52,105 bases of DNA from an uncultured Victivallis sp. Its GTDB lineage: Bacteria > Verrucomicrobiota > Lentisphaeria > Victivallales > Victivallaceae. A program made the position numbers and the translations under genes. The notes below the pieces were generated by a model. That model ran no database searches. It was not told the origin of the DNA and was given only the letters and a program-made list of their open reading frames with translations. Shown in pieces: positions 1 through 8,172 of the stretch; positions within the stretch are counted from its first letter, which is position 1; each line of letters opens with the position of its first letter. The DNA is taken from NCBI RefSeq assembly GCF_944391105.1, contig NZ_CALXSK010000025.1, positions 1 through 52,105 of the forward strand. The letters are read 5' to 3'.

Positions 1-83
1 TGAGGATTTTACTCAATTCAAACTCGTAAAAAATTGAGTTTTTCCCGGCATCGAAGTGGAATTTTATCATAGGAGATCGTAGA

Positions 84-1412
84 ATGTTGATTTCAGGCTG
101 GCAGACCCCGTTGGAACTTCTGCGGGAGGAACTCATTCAACTTGAGCAGGAAGGTCGCGTGGTTCCGGACTCTCTCCGCAAAGAAGTGGAGACGCTTGTG
201 GCGGAAAAGGAGCCGTGGGCGGCGCGGATCGAAGAGGTCGCCGCACAGCTGACCGGGCTGCCGATGCGGCCGGAGTGGCCGTATGAGGAACCCGATGAGC
301 TCGATGAGATCCGTCGGCTGCGTCCGGCGGGACCGCGCGTTCTCTCTCTGAATCTCTCCGACGGCGAGATGCTCGAACGGTTCCACGGCGCCTGGCGCGG
401 CCGCTGCGTGGGCTGTGCCCTCGGCAGGCCGGTTGAGGGGAAAACGCGCGACTGGATCCGCACGCTCCTGATTGCCCGGGGCGAGTGGGAGCTCAATGAC
501 TTCTTCCGCGGCGGCGACTCCAAGCTCTGGGCTCCCGCTTCGCAGCGGGAGAATATCCGCTGCATGGAGCCGGACGATGATATTCACTACACACTCATCG
601 GACTGCGCGTGATGGAGAAGAAAGGGGCGGATTTCCGCTGGGACGACATTGCGAACTGCTGGAACAGCCATCTCCCCTACAACGCGATCTGCACGGCGGA
701 GACTCAGGCGATTTTGAACTACAATATGCTTCACCCGCGGTGCAGCGGGTATGCCCCGAGCATCGCGACTCCCGAATTCACCCGGCGGCACAACAATCCG
801 TACCGGGAGTGGATCGGCGCGGCGATCCGCGCCGATTTCTGGGGCTACGCCGCGGCGGGGAATCCGGAACTCGCGGCGGAGTTCGCCTACCGGGACGGCA
901 GCTGGACGCACGTGAAAAACGGAATTTATTCGGAGATGTTCGTCGCCGCCCTCATCAGCGCCGCTTTCGTCGAGAGTGATCCGGTGCGGCTCGTCGAGAT
1001 CGGTCTCTCGGAAATTCCGGCGAACTGCCGCATTGCCGAAGCGGTCCGGCGTGCTCTCGAATGGCGAAAAGAGTGCGCGGACTGGGAGTCCTTCATGGAG
1101 AAGATCGACCGGCATTACGGGACGCTTTCGTGGGTTCACTCGATCAATAATCTGCTGATTGTGCTGATGGCACTCTTCTACGGGGATTCGACGATCGACC
1201 GCAACACGGCTCTCGCAGTGATGGGCGGGGCCGACACGGACTGCAACGGAGCGACCGCGGGTTCGATCACCGGTATTCTGAATCCGGTCAGCCGTCTGGC
1301 GGAGCGGCAGAATGACACGGTGGAGCCGCAGTTTATCGGGGAGGGGACTTGCCGCATGCGGAAACTTGCAGAGCGGACGCTCGCCGTCTGGAAACAAATC
1401 CGCAACCGGTGA
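84..1412 (+). CDS. ADP-ribosylglycohydrolase (DraG/ARH) family protein
   Basis: The 442-residue product carries the two acidic metal-binding signatures of the DraG/ARH fold: EPDDDIHYTL near residues 162-171 and GGADTDCNGATAGSITG near residues 380-396, plus a GRCVGCALGRPVEG motif near 106-119 that matches the family's N-terminal G-x-x-x-G helix. Family members remove ADP-ribose from proteins or small molecules using a binuclear Mg2+ site. About 100 residues precede the catalytic domain and contain an acidic, helical-looking stretch that I do not recognise. No signal peptide is visible, so it should be cytoplasmic. The ATG is preceded by AGGAG at 71-75 with good spacing. The gene stands alone and is convergent with the lipoprotein gene that follows. 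Real substrate unknown; in bacteria rich in sugar catabolism such proteins are often orphan metabolic enzymes (inference). Confidence 0.88.
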   Translation: MLISGWQTPLELLREELIQLEQEGRVVPDSLRKEVETLVAEKEPWAARIEEVAAQLTGLPMRPEWPYEEPDELDEIRRLRPAGPRVLSLNLSDGEMLERFHGAWRGRCVGCALGRPVEGKTRDWIRTLLIARGEWELNDFFRGGDSKLWAPASQRENIRCMEPDDDIHYTLIGLRVMEKKGADFRWDDIANCWNSHLPYNAICTAETQAILNYNMLHPRCSGYAPSIATPEFTRRHNNPYREWIGAAIRADFWGYAAAGNPELAAEFAYRDGSWTHVKNGIYSEMFVAALISAAFVESDPVRLVEIGLSEIPANCRIAEAVRRALEWRKECADWESFMEKIDRHYGTLSWVHSINNLLIVLMALFYGDSTIDRNTALAVMGGADTDCNGATAGSITGILNPVSRLAERQNDTVEPQFIGEGTCRMRKLAERTLAVWKQIRNR

Positions 1413-1431
1413 GCTGCGTCGTTCCGCAAGA

Positions 1432-2007
1432 TCAGCGGAGCCGGTCGAACTCCTGAGTGCCCGCCGAAAGCGGGACGAACTTCTCATCCGAGATCGGTGT
1501 GTTTTCCGGCACCTCGAATTCGGTTTGGAAGAGCCAGCCGGCCTGTACGTCGTAGCAGCTGAACAGGAGGTAATATCGGCCGTCAACCGGTTCGAAGGTG
1601 AGCTGCAGTTCGCAGGCCGCCCGGATGTCGTAGTCGAACATATCGCCGAATTCGCCGGGCGGCAGCCGGTTCATGACCAGCGGCAGCCGCATCGGCAGTT
1701 CGGTGAATTCGCCGTTGTAGTAGATCTCCTCCTCGCCGCATTTGATGATAATCGTGGTTCGTTCTCCCGGGCGGAGATGGAACGTGACGCCATAGGAGTT
1801 GGACGAAAGCGGCAATTCCCTGGAGATCGCGCTGTTCTTGACAAGAAGCGTCCCCTCAAAATGCTTCTCCGATGGCTCCCAGCGGAACTTTCGGTCGATT
1901 TCATAGTTGACGGTGACCCGGAACTTTTCCGGTCGGGATGGATCGTCACAGCCGCCGGAGAGGATTCCGGTCAAGGCGATCAGCAGTATCGGCACGATGT
2001 GTTTCAT
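1432..2007 (-). CDS. Putative lipoprotein of unknown function
   Basis: The 191-residue product begins with a lipoprotein signal: two basic/polar residues, a hydrophobic core (IVPILLIALTGI) and the lipobox LSGGC, with the acylated Cys at about residue 20. The residues after Cys are DD, which in enterobacteria would retain the protein in the inner membrane; whether that rule holds here is unknown. The rest is rich in beta-type sequence with no motif I recognise. Its ATG overlaps the ispH stop codon (ATGA), so it is translationally coupled to ispH and shares its promoter. No functional link with isoprenoid synthesis is evident. Confidence 0.75.
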   Translation of the reverse strand: MKHIVPILLIALTGILSGGCDDPSRPEKFRVTVNYEIDRKFRWEPSEKHFEGTLLVKNSAISRELPLSSNSYGVTFHLRPGERTTIIIKCGEEEIYYNGEFTELPMRLPLVMNRLPPGEFGDMFDYDIRAACELQLTFEPVDGRYYLLFSCYDVQAGWLFQTEFEVPENTPISDEKFVPLSAGTQEFDRLR

Positions 2008-2933
2008 GGTTTCTCCGGGATTTCGGGAATGGAAAATTCCGTGGTTTCATCTGCCGTGCAGTTTTCCGTTTTGAGCTGAAAACCTGCGCTCAGGAGTTTC
2101 TGCAGGAGTTCGTCCACCAGCGACTCCGGGGCGCTTGCTCCGGCACTGACCCCTAGCATTGTGGTGTTTTCGATGATTTCCCGGGGGAGCTCCCCGGCAT
2201 TTTCGATCAGAAATGCGCGCGCTCCCTCCTGTTCGGCGACTTCGCGCAGCCGGTTGGAATTGGAGCTGTGAGGAGAGCCGACGATCAGCACGGCTTCGCA
2301 TTTTTTTGCGAGGGAGCGGACGGCTTTCTGGCGGTTCGTCGTCGCGTAACAGACCGTTGCCGCGGATTCGAGTTGCGGATACCGTTTCCGCAGTTCCGCT
2401 TCGACCTTTGTCACCTCTTCGGTATTGAGTGTCGTCTGGGCGAGCAGTTCGATCCGGGTGTCCGGCGGGAACGCGGGCAGTGCGGCGGCTTCGGACGCAT
2501 CGGCGACCACGAAGGTTTGTTTTGCCCCGGACCGGCCGACGGTTCCCTCGACTTCGGGGTGGCCGCGGTGGCCGATCAGGATCAGGACGTCCCGGGGCTT
2601 TGCCGCGGCATGGTGCAGTCGCTTCACGAGCGGACAGGTCACGTCGATGATCCGCAGCTTCCGCCTGCGCGCCTCCTCCTCGACGGCGGCCGAGACCCCG
2701 TGCGCACTGAAGAGAAGCACCGATTCCGGAGGAATTTCGTCGAGCGAGTCGGCAAAATGAACGCCTCTTTTTTTCAGTTCGTTCACAATAAAGTTGTTAT
2801 GAACAATCTCGTGCAGCACGTACACAGGTGCGCCGAAGCGATCGAGAACCGTTTCGACGGTTTTCAACGCCCGCCGGACTCCCGCGCACATTCCGTGAGG
2901 AAAACCAAGGAAAACTTTTTTTTTCTGCATCAT
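2004..2933 (-). CDS. ispH: 4-hydroxy-3-methylbut-2-enyl diphosphate reductase (IspH)
   Basis: Last enzyme of the MEP isoprenoid pathway; it reduces HMBPP to IPP and DMAPP using a [4Fe-4S] cluster. The 309-residue length is normal. The three cluster cysteines are present in their usual contexts: GMCAGV near residue 16, DVTCPLV near 100, and TVCYATTNRQ near 195. The substrate-binding motifs EIVHN, FSAHGV, GHRGHPEVEGT (with the catalytic Glu) and GSPHSSNSNR are also present, as is the closing GVSAGASAP. Translation could start at either of two adjacent ATGs; the AGGGA upstream is very close to both. A sigma70-like promoter lies at 2940-2967. The lipoprotein gene is coupled downstream. Confidence 0.96.
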   Translation of the reverse strand: MMQKKKVFLGFPHGMCAGVRRALKTVETVLDRFGAPVYVLHEIVHNNFIVNELKKRGVHFADSLDEIPPESVLLFSAHGVSAAVEEEARRRKLRIIDVTCPLVKRLHHAAAKPRDVLILIGHRGHPEVEGTVGRSGAKQTFVVADASEAAALPAFPPDTRIELLAQTTLNTEEVTKVEAELRKRYPQLESAATVCYATTNRQKAVRSLAKKCEAVLIVGSPHSSNSNRLREVAEQEGARAFLIENAGELPREIIENTTMLGVSAGASAPESLVDELLQKLLSAGFQLKTENCTADETTEFSIPEIPEKP

Positions 2934-2939
2934 TCCCTA

Positions 2940-2967
2940 AGAATACTCCCCTTTCTCTTTTTTTCAA
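2940..2967 (-). promoter_or_regulatory. Sigma70-like promoter of ispH
   Basis: Read on the minus strand: TTGAAA (2967-2962), a 16-bp spacer, then TATTCT (2945-2940), just upstream of the ispH start. The short distance to the ATG would give a very short leader. Spotted by eye. Confidence 0.45.
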
Positions 2968-3063
2968 GCCGGGAGGGGTGCGAAAAAAATGTTTTTTTAT
3001 GATTGCGCGATTGAATTATCCGTCTGTGTCGAGTAGTTTATATCGCTGTACCGTATCAGGCGG

Positions 3064-3097
3064 AACGCCGTTGCGTTTCCACCCGGGCGTTTTTTTT
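3064..3097 (+). terminator. Terminator-like hairpin in the leader of the symporter gene
   Basis: AACGCC (3064-3069) pairs perfectly with GGCGTT (3086-3091) and is followed by a run of eight T (3090-3097). It is shaped like an intrinsic terminator, with a rather large 16-nt loop. It sits 28 nt before the symporter ATG, with no plus-strand gene upstream in the divergent 190-bp region. It could attenuate the symporter transcript or be fortuitous. Confidence 0.35.
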
Positions 3098-3124
3098 GAA
3101 CTTTTTCAAAACAGGACGGAAAAG

Positions 3125-4747
3125 ATGTTCCATTTTTTCGGCGAGGCGCTTCCTCTGGTCGAAGCAGCGGCGGAAAGCAGCGGAGCGGGAGGCTCCATGC
3201 TCTCCCAGGGAGCGAGGGTGACTCTGTGGGTCGGGATCATCGTCTACATCTCGGTGCTGGTCGGCATCGGCTTCTGGTGCAGTCGACGGGTCAAGGGGAT
3301 GAACGACTTTCTGGTCGCAGGGCGGCGGCTGCCGCTCTGGATGGCGACCGCAACTCTGCTGGCGACCTGGTTCGGCGCCGGGTCGAGCATGGGCGTCGCG
3401 GCGACGGTCTACCAGGACGGCATCGGCGGAGTTCTGGCCGATCCGTTCGGAGCGTCGATCAGCCTCGTGCTTGCCGGTATCTTCATCGTCGGACTTCTGC
3501 GGCGGCTCAAATGCCTGACCGTCACCGACATTATCGAACGACGCTACGGGAAATGGGCGGGCGTGTATGCGTCGCTCTGGATGATCCCGGTCTACATCGG
3601 CTGGCTCGGCGTGCAGATGCTCGGAATCGGTACGATTCTGCATATCCTCACCGGAATGGACGAAACCTGGGGAACGCTCATCGGCGCCGGGGTGGTTCTG
3701 ATTTACACCTATGCCGGCGGCATGTGGGCGGTGACGCTGACCGACGTGGTGCAGGTTTCGCTGATCGTCATCGGGCTTTTCATCATCGTCCCCGGCGCGG
3801 TCTTTGAGGCGGGGGGCTGGAACGAGATGACCTCGCGGTTGAGTGCGGCGGATCTTTCGCTTGGCATGAAGCACGCGGTCGATCCCGAGACGGGAGAGGT
3901 GCTGCCGTTCGTCTTTTCGGATTACATCTACTACATCGGCAGCTGGATCGTCATGGGTCTGGGCTGCATGGTCGGTCAGGATCTGATTCAACGGTCTCTT
4001 GCCAGCCGCAATGAGAAAATCGCAGTGTCGAGCGCGGTGATGTCCGGATTCTTCTACGCTGCGATCGGTCTCGTGCCGATCACGATCGGATTTGCGGCGC
4101 GCACGGTACTGGCGAAATACGGCATCGCGACTTCGGAGGACTCCGAGACGCTGTCGAATCAGGTTCTGCCGCAGATGGCGATCATCATTCTCGGGAAACT
4201 CCATCCGATTGTTCTGACGATCTTCCTCGCTGCGCTGATTTCGGCGATCATGAGTTCGGCGGACAGTTCGCTGCTGGCGGGTTCCTCGCTGCTGTGCAAC
4301 AACGTGATCGGTTCGATCTGGCCGCGCCTCAGCGATCAGAAGCTGCTTTTGATGACCCGGTTCGCGACCGTGTTCCTGACTTTCATCGCATTGCTGCTCG
4401 CGTGGGGGGTCAAGAGTATTTACAGTCTGATGATCAACAGCTGGGCGTCGCAGCTTGTGGTGATCTTCATCCCGGTCGTGACGGCGCTTTATGTTCCGAA
4501 GGCGAGCAAAAATGCCGCATGGGCGGCGATGGCGGTTTCGACCGGAGTGTGGCTCGCTTATGTATTTGTCGATTCAAGCGGCACGGGTATGAGTTTCACG
4601 GAGTTGATGAACTCCGATCTCGACCGCAGTCTCACAGTCGGCGCGGTTTACGGATTTATCGCGGGTGCGGTGGCATTCACCTGCTGCTACATCGGGGAAC
4701 GGGTTCCGCACTGGGTTCTTGACCAGCCGGACGAGGAGGAGGAATGA
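3125..4747 (+). CDS. Sodium:solute symporter (SSS) family transporter
   Basis: A secondary transporter of the inner membrane, about 540 residues with 12-13 hydrophobic segments. The N-terminal part has the family features: a first helix (VGIIVYISVLVGIGFWCSRRV) followed by GMNDFLVAGRRLP, where F-x-x-A-G-R-x-L is the classic SSS signature, and ATWFGAGSSMG in the region that binds Na+ and substrate in vSGLT. ALISAIMSSADSSLL near the middle matches the helix carrying the second Na2-site serines. The frame stays open further upstream, but ATG 3125 is preceded by AGGACGGAAAAG and gives the expected length. Substrate not predictable; given the context a sugar or organic acid is likely. The stop overlaps the next gene's start (ATGA). 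Confidence 0.9.
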   Translation: MFHFFGEALPLVEAAAESSGAGGSMLSQGARVTLWVGIIVYISVLVGIGFWCSRRVKGMNDFLVAGRRLPLWMATATLLATWFGAGSSMGVAATVYQDGIGGVLADPFGASISLVLAGIFIVGLLRRLKCLTVTDIIERRYGKWAGVYASLWMIPVYIGWLGVQMLGIGTILHILTGMDETWGTLIGAGVVLIYTYAGGMWAVTLTDVVQVSLIVIGLFIIVPGAVFEAGGWNEMTSRLSAADLSLGMKHAVDPETGEVLPFVFSDYIYYIGSWIVMGLGCMVGQDLIQRSLASRNEKIAVSSAVMSGFFYAAIGLVPITIGFAARTVLAKYGIATSEDSETLSNQVLPQMAIIILGKLHPIVLTIFLAALISAIMSSADSSLLAGSSLLCNNVIGSIWPRLSDQKLLLMTRFATVFLTFIALLLAWGVKSIYSLMINSWASQLVVIFIPVVTALYVPKASKNAAWAAMAVSTGVWLAYVFVDSSGTGMSFTELMNSDLDRSLTVGAVYGFIAGAVAFTCCYIGERVPHWVLDQPDEEEE

Positions 4748-5328
4748 CGCCGATTCTCGATCTGGCCGGAGAGGGGGTCGAAGCGGCGGTCGACGCCGCA
4801 TGTCGTGCCCTCTCTCTCCCCGGAGCCGTCGTTCTGGTTCCGACCGAGACGGTCTACGGGCTTGTCTGCCGGGCGGACGACGCGGCGGCGCGACAGCGGA
4901 TCTACGATCTGAAGGACCGTGACGCCACGAAACCGCTCGGCTGGTTCGTTGCGGAGCCGGGGCAGCTCGCCGAACATGGTGTGCTTCTCGACGGGCTTCC
5001 CGCGGAACTTGCCGCGAAATATTGCCCGGGCCCCATTACGATCATTGCGCCCGTGCAGGGCGGCGGGACGGTCGGATTCCGGATTCCGGATCACCCGTTC
5101 ATGCTCGCCCTGCTGCGCCGGATCGGCTGTCCGCTGGCACAGACGAGCGCAAACCACTCGGGGCATCCGAATGCGCTGACCGTTCCGGCCGCCCTGGCGG
5201 AACTCTCCGGAGAGCTGCCGCTTGCGGTTGACGGCGGGGCGATTGCGCCGGATGCGCTCGCCTCGACAGTGGTGGATGCGACCGGTTCCTCTCCGAAAGT
5301 GCTGCGCCAGGGGGCGCTCCGGATCTGA
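4744..5328 (+). CDS. tsaC: L-threonylcarbamoyladenylate synthase (TsaC/Sua5/YrdC family)
   Basis: Makes threonylcarbamoyl-AMP from Thr, bicarbonate and ATP for the t6A37 modification of ANN-decoding tRNAs. The 194 residues correspond to a single YrdC domain without the Sua5 C-terminal extension. Visible motifs: VVLVPTETVYGLVCRA at about residues 27-42 (the conserved PT-x-T-x-Y-G-L), LKDRDATKPL near 55-64 (the K-x-R...K-P-L substrate loop) and QTSANHSGHPN near 136-146. Coupled by ATGA overlap to the symporter gene. YciO-type paralogues are the main alternative, but the retained K-x-R favours TsaC activity. Confidence 0.85.
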   Translation: MTPILDLAGEGVEAAVDAACRALSLPGAVVLVPTETVYGLVCRADDAAARQRIYDLKDRDATKPLGWFVAEPGQLAEHGVLLDGLPAELAAKYCPGPITIIAPVQGGGTVGFRIPDHPFMLALLRRIGCPLAQTSANHSGHPNALTVPAALAELSGELPLAVDGGAIAPDALASTVVDATGSSPKVLRQGALRI

Positions 5329-5339
5329 TTCCGGTCCTG

Positions 5340-5768
5340 TCAGTAGGTTGTTTTGCTTTCCCGGACGCGGCCGGACGAGTCGTAGTAATTGGTGCGGTTT
5401 CCGTTTGTTGAGGAGCGTCCCGATACGCGTCCGGATTCATCGTAATAGGTGGTTCGGTTGCCGTTTCTGGTGGCTTTCCCGGTCATGCGGCCGGATGAGT
5501 CGTAATAGATGGTGGTGTTGCCGTTTCTGGTGGCTCTGCCGGTCACGCGTCCGGATTCATCGTAATAGGTGGTTCGGTTGCCGTTTCTGGTGGCTCTGCC
5601 GGTCATGCGTCCCGAGCCGTCATAGTAGGTGGTGGTGTTGCCGTTCGTGGTGGAACGTCCGGTTGTGCGGCCGGAGCTGTCGCGCAGGGTGGAACGCTCC
5701 TGCGCGAATGCGGCACAGAAGATCGTGCAGAGCGCGACGGTCATTGCAAGTCTGGCGAACGATTTCAT
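5340..5768 (-). CDS. Exported protein built of 20-residue YYDxSGR repeats
   Basis: The 142-residue product has a Sec signal peptide (KSFARLAMTVALCTIFCAAFA, cleavage around residues 22-23) and then nothing but repeats: five full units of 20 residues (26-125) and a partial sixth, with consensus TTYYDxSGRxTGRxTxNGNx. The Tyr-Asp...Gly-Arg pattern resembles the strand-turn units of RHS/YD-repeat and MORN-like proteins and predicts an elongated beta structure in the periplasm or on the surface. Start is ATG with AAAGGAGG upstream; it overlaps the preceding gene's stop (ATGA), so it is co-expressed with the exported hydrolase. Function unknown. Confidence 0.75.
   Translation of the reverse strand: MKSFARLAMTVALCTIFCAAFAQERSTLRDSSGRTTGRSTTNGNTTTYYDGSGRMTGRATRNGNRTTYYDESGRVTGRATRNGNTTIYYDSSGRMTGKATRNGNRTTYYDESGRVSGRSSTNGNRTNYYDSSGRVRESKTTY
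5343..5693 (-). repeat. In-frame 60-bp tandem repeats
   Basis: Almost the whole mature coding part of the small exported protein is a tandem array of 60-bp units. Neighbouring units around 5440-5640 are nearly identical at DNA level, which points to recent expansion or homogenisation by slippage or recombination. Units are in frame, so copy-number change would not disrupt the protein. Confidence 0.85.
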
Positions 5769-7207
5769 TTGCTTTCCTCCTTTGTCGGTCGTGTCAGGAT
5801 TACCAGGACAAGGCTTTTCGCCGGAATCGTCAATTGTTCAGGCGGCTTCCCGGGGAAAACCGGGAGGCTCGTTTCCGCGATGGGCCGTTCCGTCGCCGTA
5901 TTGCGGCTGGCGAGTTCCGGCGCGGAGAGGCGGAGTGCGTTTTCCAGAATCCACTGCCGATCCCGGAGAATCCGGAACGAGACCGGGCGGTCTGTTTCGG
6001 GTGACTGATTGTCGAACAGCACATAGAGTTTGTTTCCGTCGGGAGATTTCAGTGCGGCTGCGCTGAGTGTCCGGCTGCGATTGAAGACGGCGGCCTCGCC
6101 CGAGAGCGTGCTGCGGACCATCCGGGAGCCGGATGGAATCCGGGAAATAAACCGGTAGAGTTGTGCGAGGCCGGTTTCGAACGGGAGCCCGTTCGCGGTC
6201 ATGCCGGTCATTCCGCGGACTCCCGGCGGGAGCTGGAAAAGGGTTGCCGCGCCGACTTCCGGACGGCTGAGGAGAAACAGAAACCACTCCGCCTCCTCGA
6301 GACACCCTGCGAGCGACACGCTCCGGAGTTGATGTTCCGGAGACTTTCCGGCGATTCCCTGCGGAGGCAGTGCCGGTTCGGTCACAAGAAGCCGGATCTC
6401 AGGATTTCGCGATGCGGCGATCTCCCGCGCGAGATTTTCGAAATAAGGTTCCGCCACGGCGGGCGGCAGGTCGCGCAGATACGGATGGAACGACAGAAAG
6501 TCGATCTCCTCCGCAAGGGCGTCGAGCAGCGTCCGGTTGAATTCCGGGAGTTTCCCCTTGGAACGATCCGCCCAAGGTGCCGTGACGGCGTGGACGGCGA
6601 ACCTGGCATCAGGAATCACGCTCCGGATCGCGAAGATATAGCGCAGACACTCGCTGGCGTAGGCGGCCCCTGAATGGAATCTGCTGTAATTGTAGTCAAG
6701 CTCGTCGCCGAGCTCCCAGATTGCGGGCGGCATCGGTTCGGGGAAGCCGAGATCGATCCGCACTCTTCCCCACAGCGTATCGGAGTCTCCGGTGAGGAAT
6801 TCGGCGAGGCTGCGGGCATCCTCGGGGGTGCCCCGCGCCATGTTGACCGTCCAGATATATTGCGCTTCGGGATTCCACTGCCGGATCGCGGCGAGTCGGC
6901 CGGGGAGGCCTCGACCCGGCAGCTTTTTCCAGTCGAGATACTGGGAGTCGAATCCGTTCATGCGCAAGAGCGGCGAACGCAGGCGTCCGGCGATTTCCGG
7001 CCCCGGCAGCTGCGGGGAACCGGCCACCGCGCGAATTCCCGAAAGATCCGGCCAGGAGTCGTTCACGCCGAGGAGAAACGTATCGTAGATGCGGATCGTC
7101 TTATCCGGTTCGAGCGTCATCGACGCCGGCAGCTCTTTCGCCGCAGGAGCGGCGAGCCCCGGCAGCGCGAGGACGAGCAGCATCGTGAGAACAGGATTTC
7201 GAATCAT
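5765..7207 (-). CDS. Exported clan GH-A-like glycoside hydrolase (GH51/GH39-like)
   Basis: 480 residues with a Sec signal peptide (VLTMLLVLALPGLAAPA, cleavage near residue 20). The central region reads like a TIM-barrel of clan GH-A: WELGDELDYN at 164-173, where E169 sits in the position of the acid/base Glu of W-x-x-G-N-E motifs; DFLSFHPY at 236-243, equivalent to the conserved strand-6 His-x-Tyr; and LLVTEPALPP at 273-282, with E277 as candidate nucleophile. The 108-residue gap between the two Glu fits the clan. The Asn normally before the acid/base Glu is Asp here. A C-terminal beta-sandwich of the type found in GH51/GH39 follows. Start ATG has GGGAGG upstream and its own promoter. Substrate unknown, probably a plant or mucin glycan. 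Confidence 0.7.
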   Translation of the reverse strand: MIRNPVLTMLLVLALPGLAAPAAKELPASMTLEPDKTIRIYDTFLLGVNDSWPDLSGIRAVAGSPQLPGPEIAGRLRSPLLRMNGFDSQYLDWKKLPGRGLPGRLAAIRQWNPEAQYIWTVNMARGTPEDARSLAEFLTGDSDTLWGRVRIDLGFPEPMPPAIWELGDELDYNYSRFHSGAAYASECLRYIFAIRSVIPDARFAVHAVTAPWADRSKGKLPEFNRTLLDALAEEIDFLSFHPYLRDLPPAVAEPYFENLAREIAASRNPEIRLLVTEPALPPQGIAGKSPEHQLRSVSLAGCLEEAEWFLFLLSRPEVGAATLFQLPPGVRGMTGMTANGLPFETGLAQLYRFISRIPSGSRMVRSTLSGEAAVFNRSRTLSAAALKSPDGNKLYVLFDNQSPETDRPVSFRILRDRQWILENALRLSAPELASRNTATERPIAETSLPVFPGKPPEQLTIPAKSLVLVILTRPTKEESK

Positions 7208-7249
7208 GAGAACCTCCCGGTGAACCGCGGACGATACGGTCTGTCATTC

Positions 7250-7278
7250 AGTATAAACCGGAATCCGTCAGAAAGCAA
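7250..7278 (-). promoter_or_regulatory. Sigma70-like promoter of the exported hydrolase operon
   Basis: On the minus strand TTGCTT (7278-7273), a 17-bp spacer, then TATACT (7255-7250), 43 bp upstream of the ATG at 7207. It lies in the gap after the AraC-type gene, so the two exported-protein genes can be transcribed separately from the importer operon, perhaps under control of that regulator. Confidence 0.6.
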
Positions 7279-7335
7279 GTCCCATCACCGGAGAATTTGC
7301 GAAAATCCGCATCCTGCGGATTCCGGGCGCCATGC

Positions 7336-8169
7336 TCAGGATTTCGGCGGATCGAGGTGGCGTTTGCGGAATTCACTCGGCGTCTCCCCGGTGTGTTGTT
7401 TGAAGACGCGGCTCAGGTGGAATTCATCGCTGAATCCGCACTCTGCGGCGATGCGGCGCAAAGTGGCAGTGCTTCCGGCCAGAAAGTGCCGCGCCCGCTC
7501 GACTCTCTCGGCCTGCAGCCGCCGGGAGAAGCTCTCTCCGAAAAGTTCCCTCACCACAAGACTCGTGCGTGACCGGGAAAGTCCGAGTTCGTCCGCGAGG
7601 TCCCCGAGACCGATCGGTTCGGAACAGTGTTCACGCAGGAAAGCCGCGATGCGTGCCCCGCGCTCGTCGGGAACCGTGTCGAGCAGCCGGGCTTTGAGCA
7701 GCTTCATCACGATTCCGTCAGCGCAGAGCTGCGCAAGCGCAAGCATGCCTCCGAGTTCCTCCGGCGGAGCGGAGAGCGTATCGCGCAGCCGAAAAAATTC
7801 CGGCGGCAGTTCCGCCTCCGTTCCCGGTTCCGGTCCGGCTCCTTTCCAGAGTCCGAGGTAGAGCATCCCGTAATGGATGTTTCCGTGTCGCAGGGGTGCG
7901 ACGATCTGGGCGATCCCTTTCCAGCAGACCGCAAGGAAGGGACGCCGTTCTCTTGCGCATCGGCTGTTCATCGCGTAACGGCAGTGGCGCACGCATCGTT
8001 CACAGAAGCCCGCTTCGCAGACGGGATTTTTGCGATGGCTGCGCCGGTCGTACTCAAAAATGTTCCGCCGGTTCAGAAAGAACGCGTTGTCGATGACGGT
8101 CACGGGGAGGGCGAGTTCCGCTTCAAGTGCGGAAAGCGCCGCTTCGAGCCCGCCGGGATCGTCATCCAT
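7336..8169 (-). CDS. AraC-family regulator with PocR-like cysteine-rich sensor domain
   Basis: A transcriptional regulator of about 277 residues. The N-terminal half carries a cysteine cluster (C52, C57, C60, C64, C72 when counted from the GTG at 8172) in a VCEAGFCERCVRHC context, like PocR ligand-binding domains, followed by AVCWKGIAQIVAPL and HYGMLYLG. The C-terminal ~95 residues are a classical AraC/XylS double helix-turn-helix: LGDLADELGLSRSRTSLVVRE is the first and RRIAAECGFSDEFHLSRVFK the second, with the usual GETPSEFRKRH end. The preceding GH106-like gene ends directly before it; start may be GTG 8172 or ATG 8169, with GGAG better placed for the GTG. It likely senses a sugar-derived ligand and controls this cluster (inference). 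Confidence 0.85.
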   Translation of the reverse strand: MDDDPGGLEAALSALEAELALPVTVIDNAFFLNRRNIFEYDRRSHRKNPVCEAGFCERCVRHCRYAMNSRCARERRPFLAVCWKGIAQIVAPLRHGNIHYGMLYLGLWKGAGPEPGTEAELPPEFFRLRDTLSAPPEELGGMLALAQLCADGIVMKLLKARLLDTVPDERGARIAAFLREHCSEPIGLGDLADELGLSRSRTSLVVRELFGESFSRRLQAERVERARHFLAGSTATLRRIAAECGFSDEFHLSRVFKQHTGETPSEFRKRHLDPPKS

Positions 8170-8172
8170 CAC

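Noticed and set aside
5343..5693. Regular 60-bp repeats considered as a CRISPR array
   Set aside because: There are no unique spacers; the repeats are contiguous and in frame within an exported protein.
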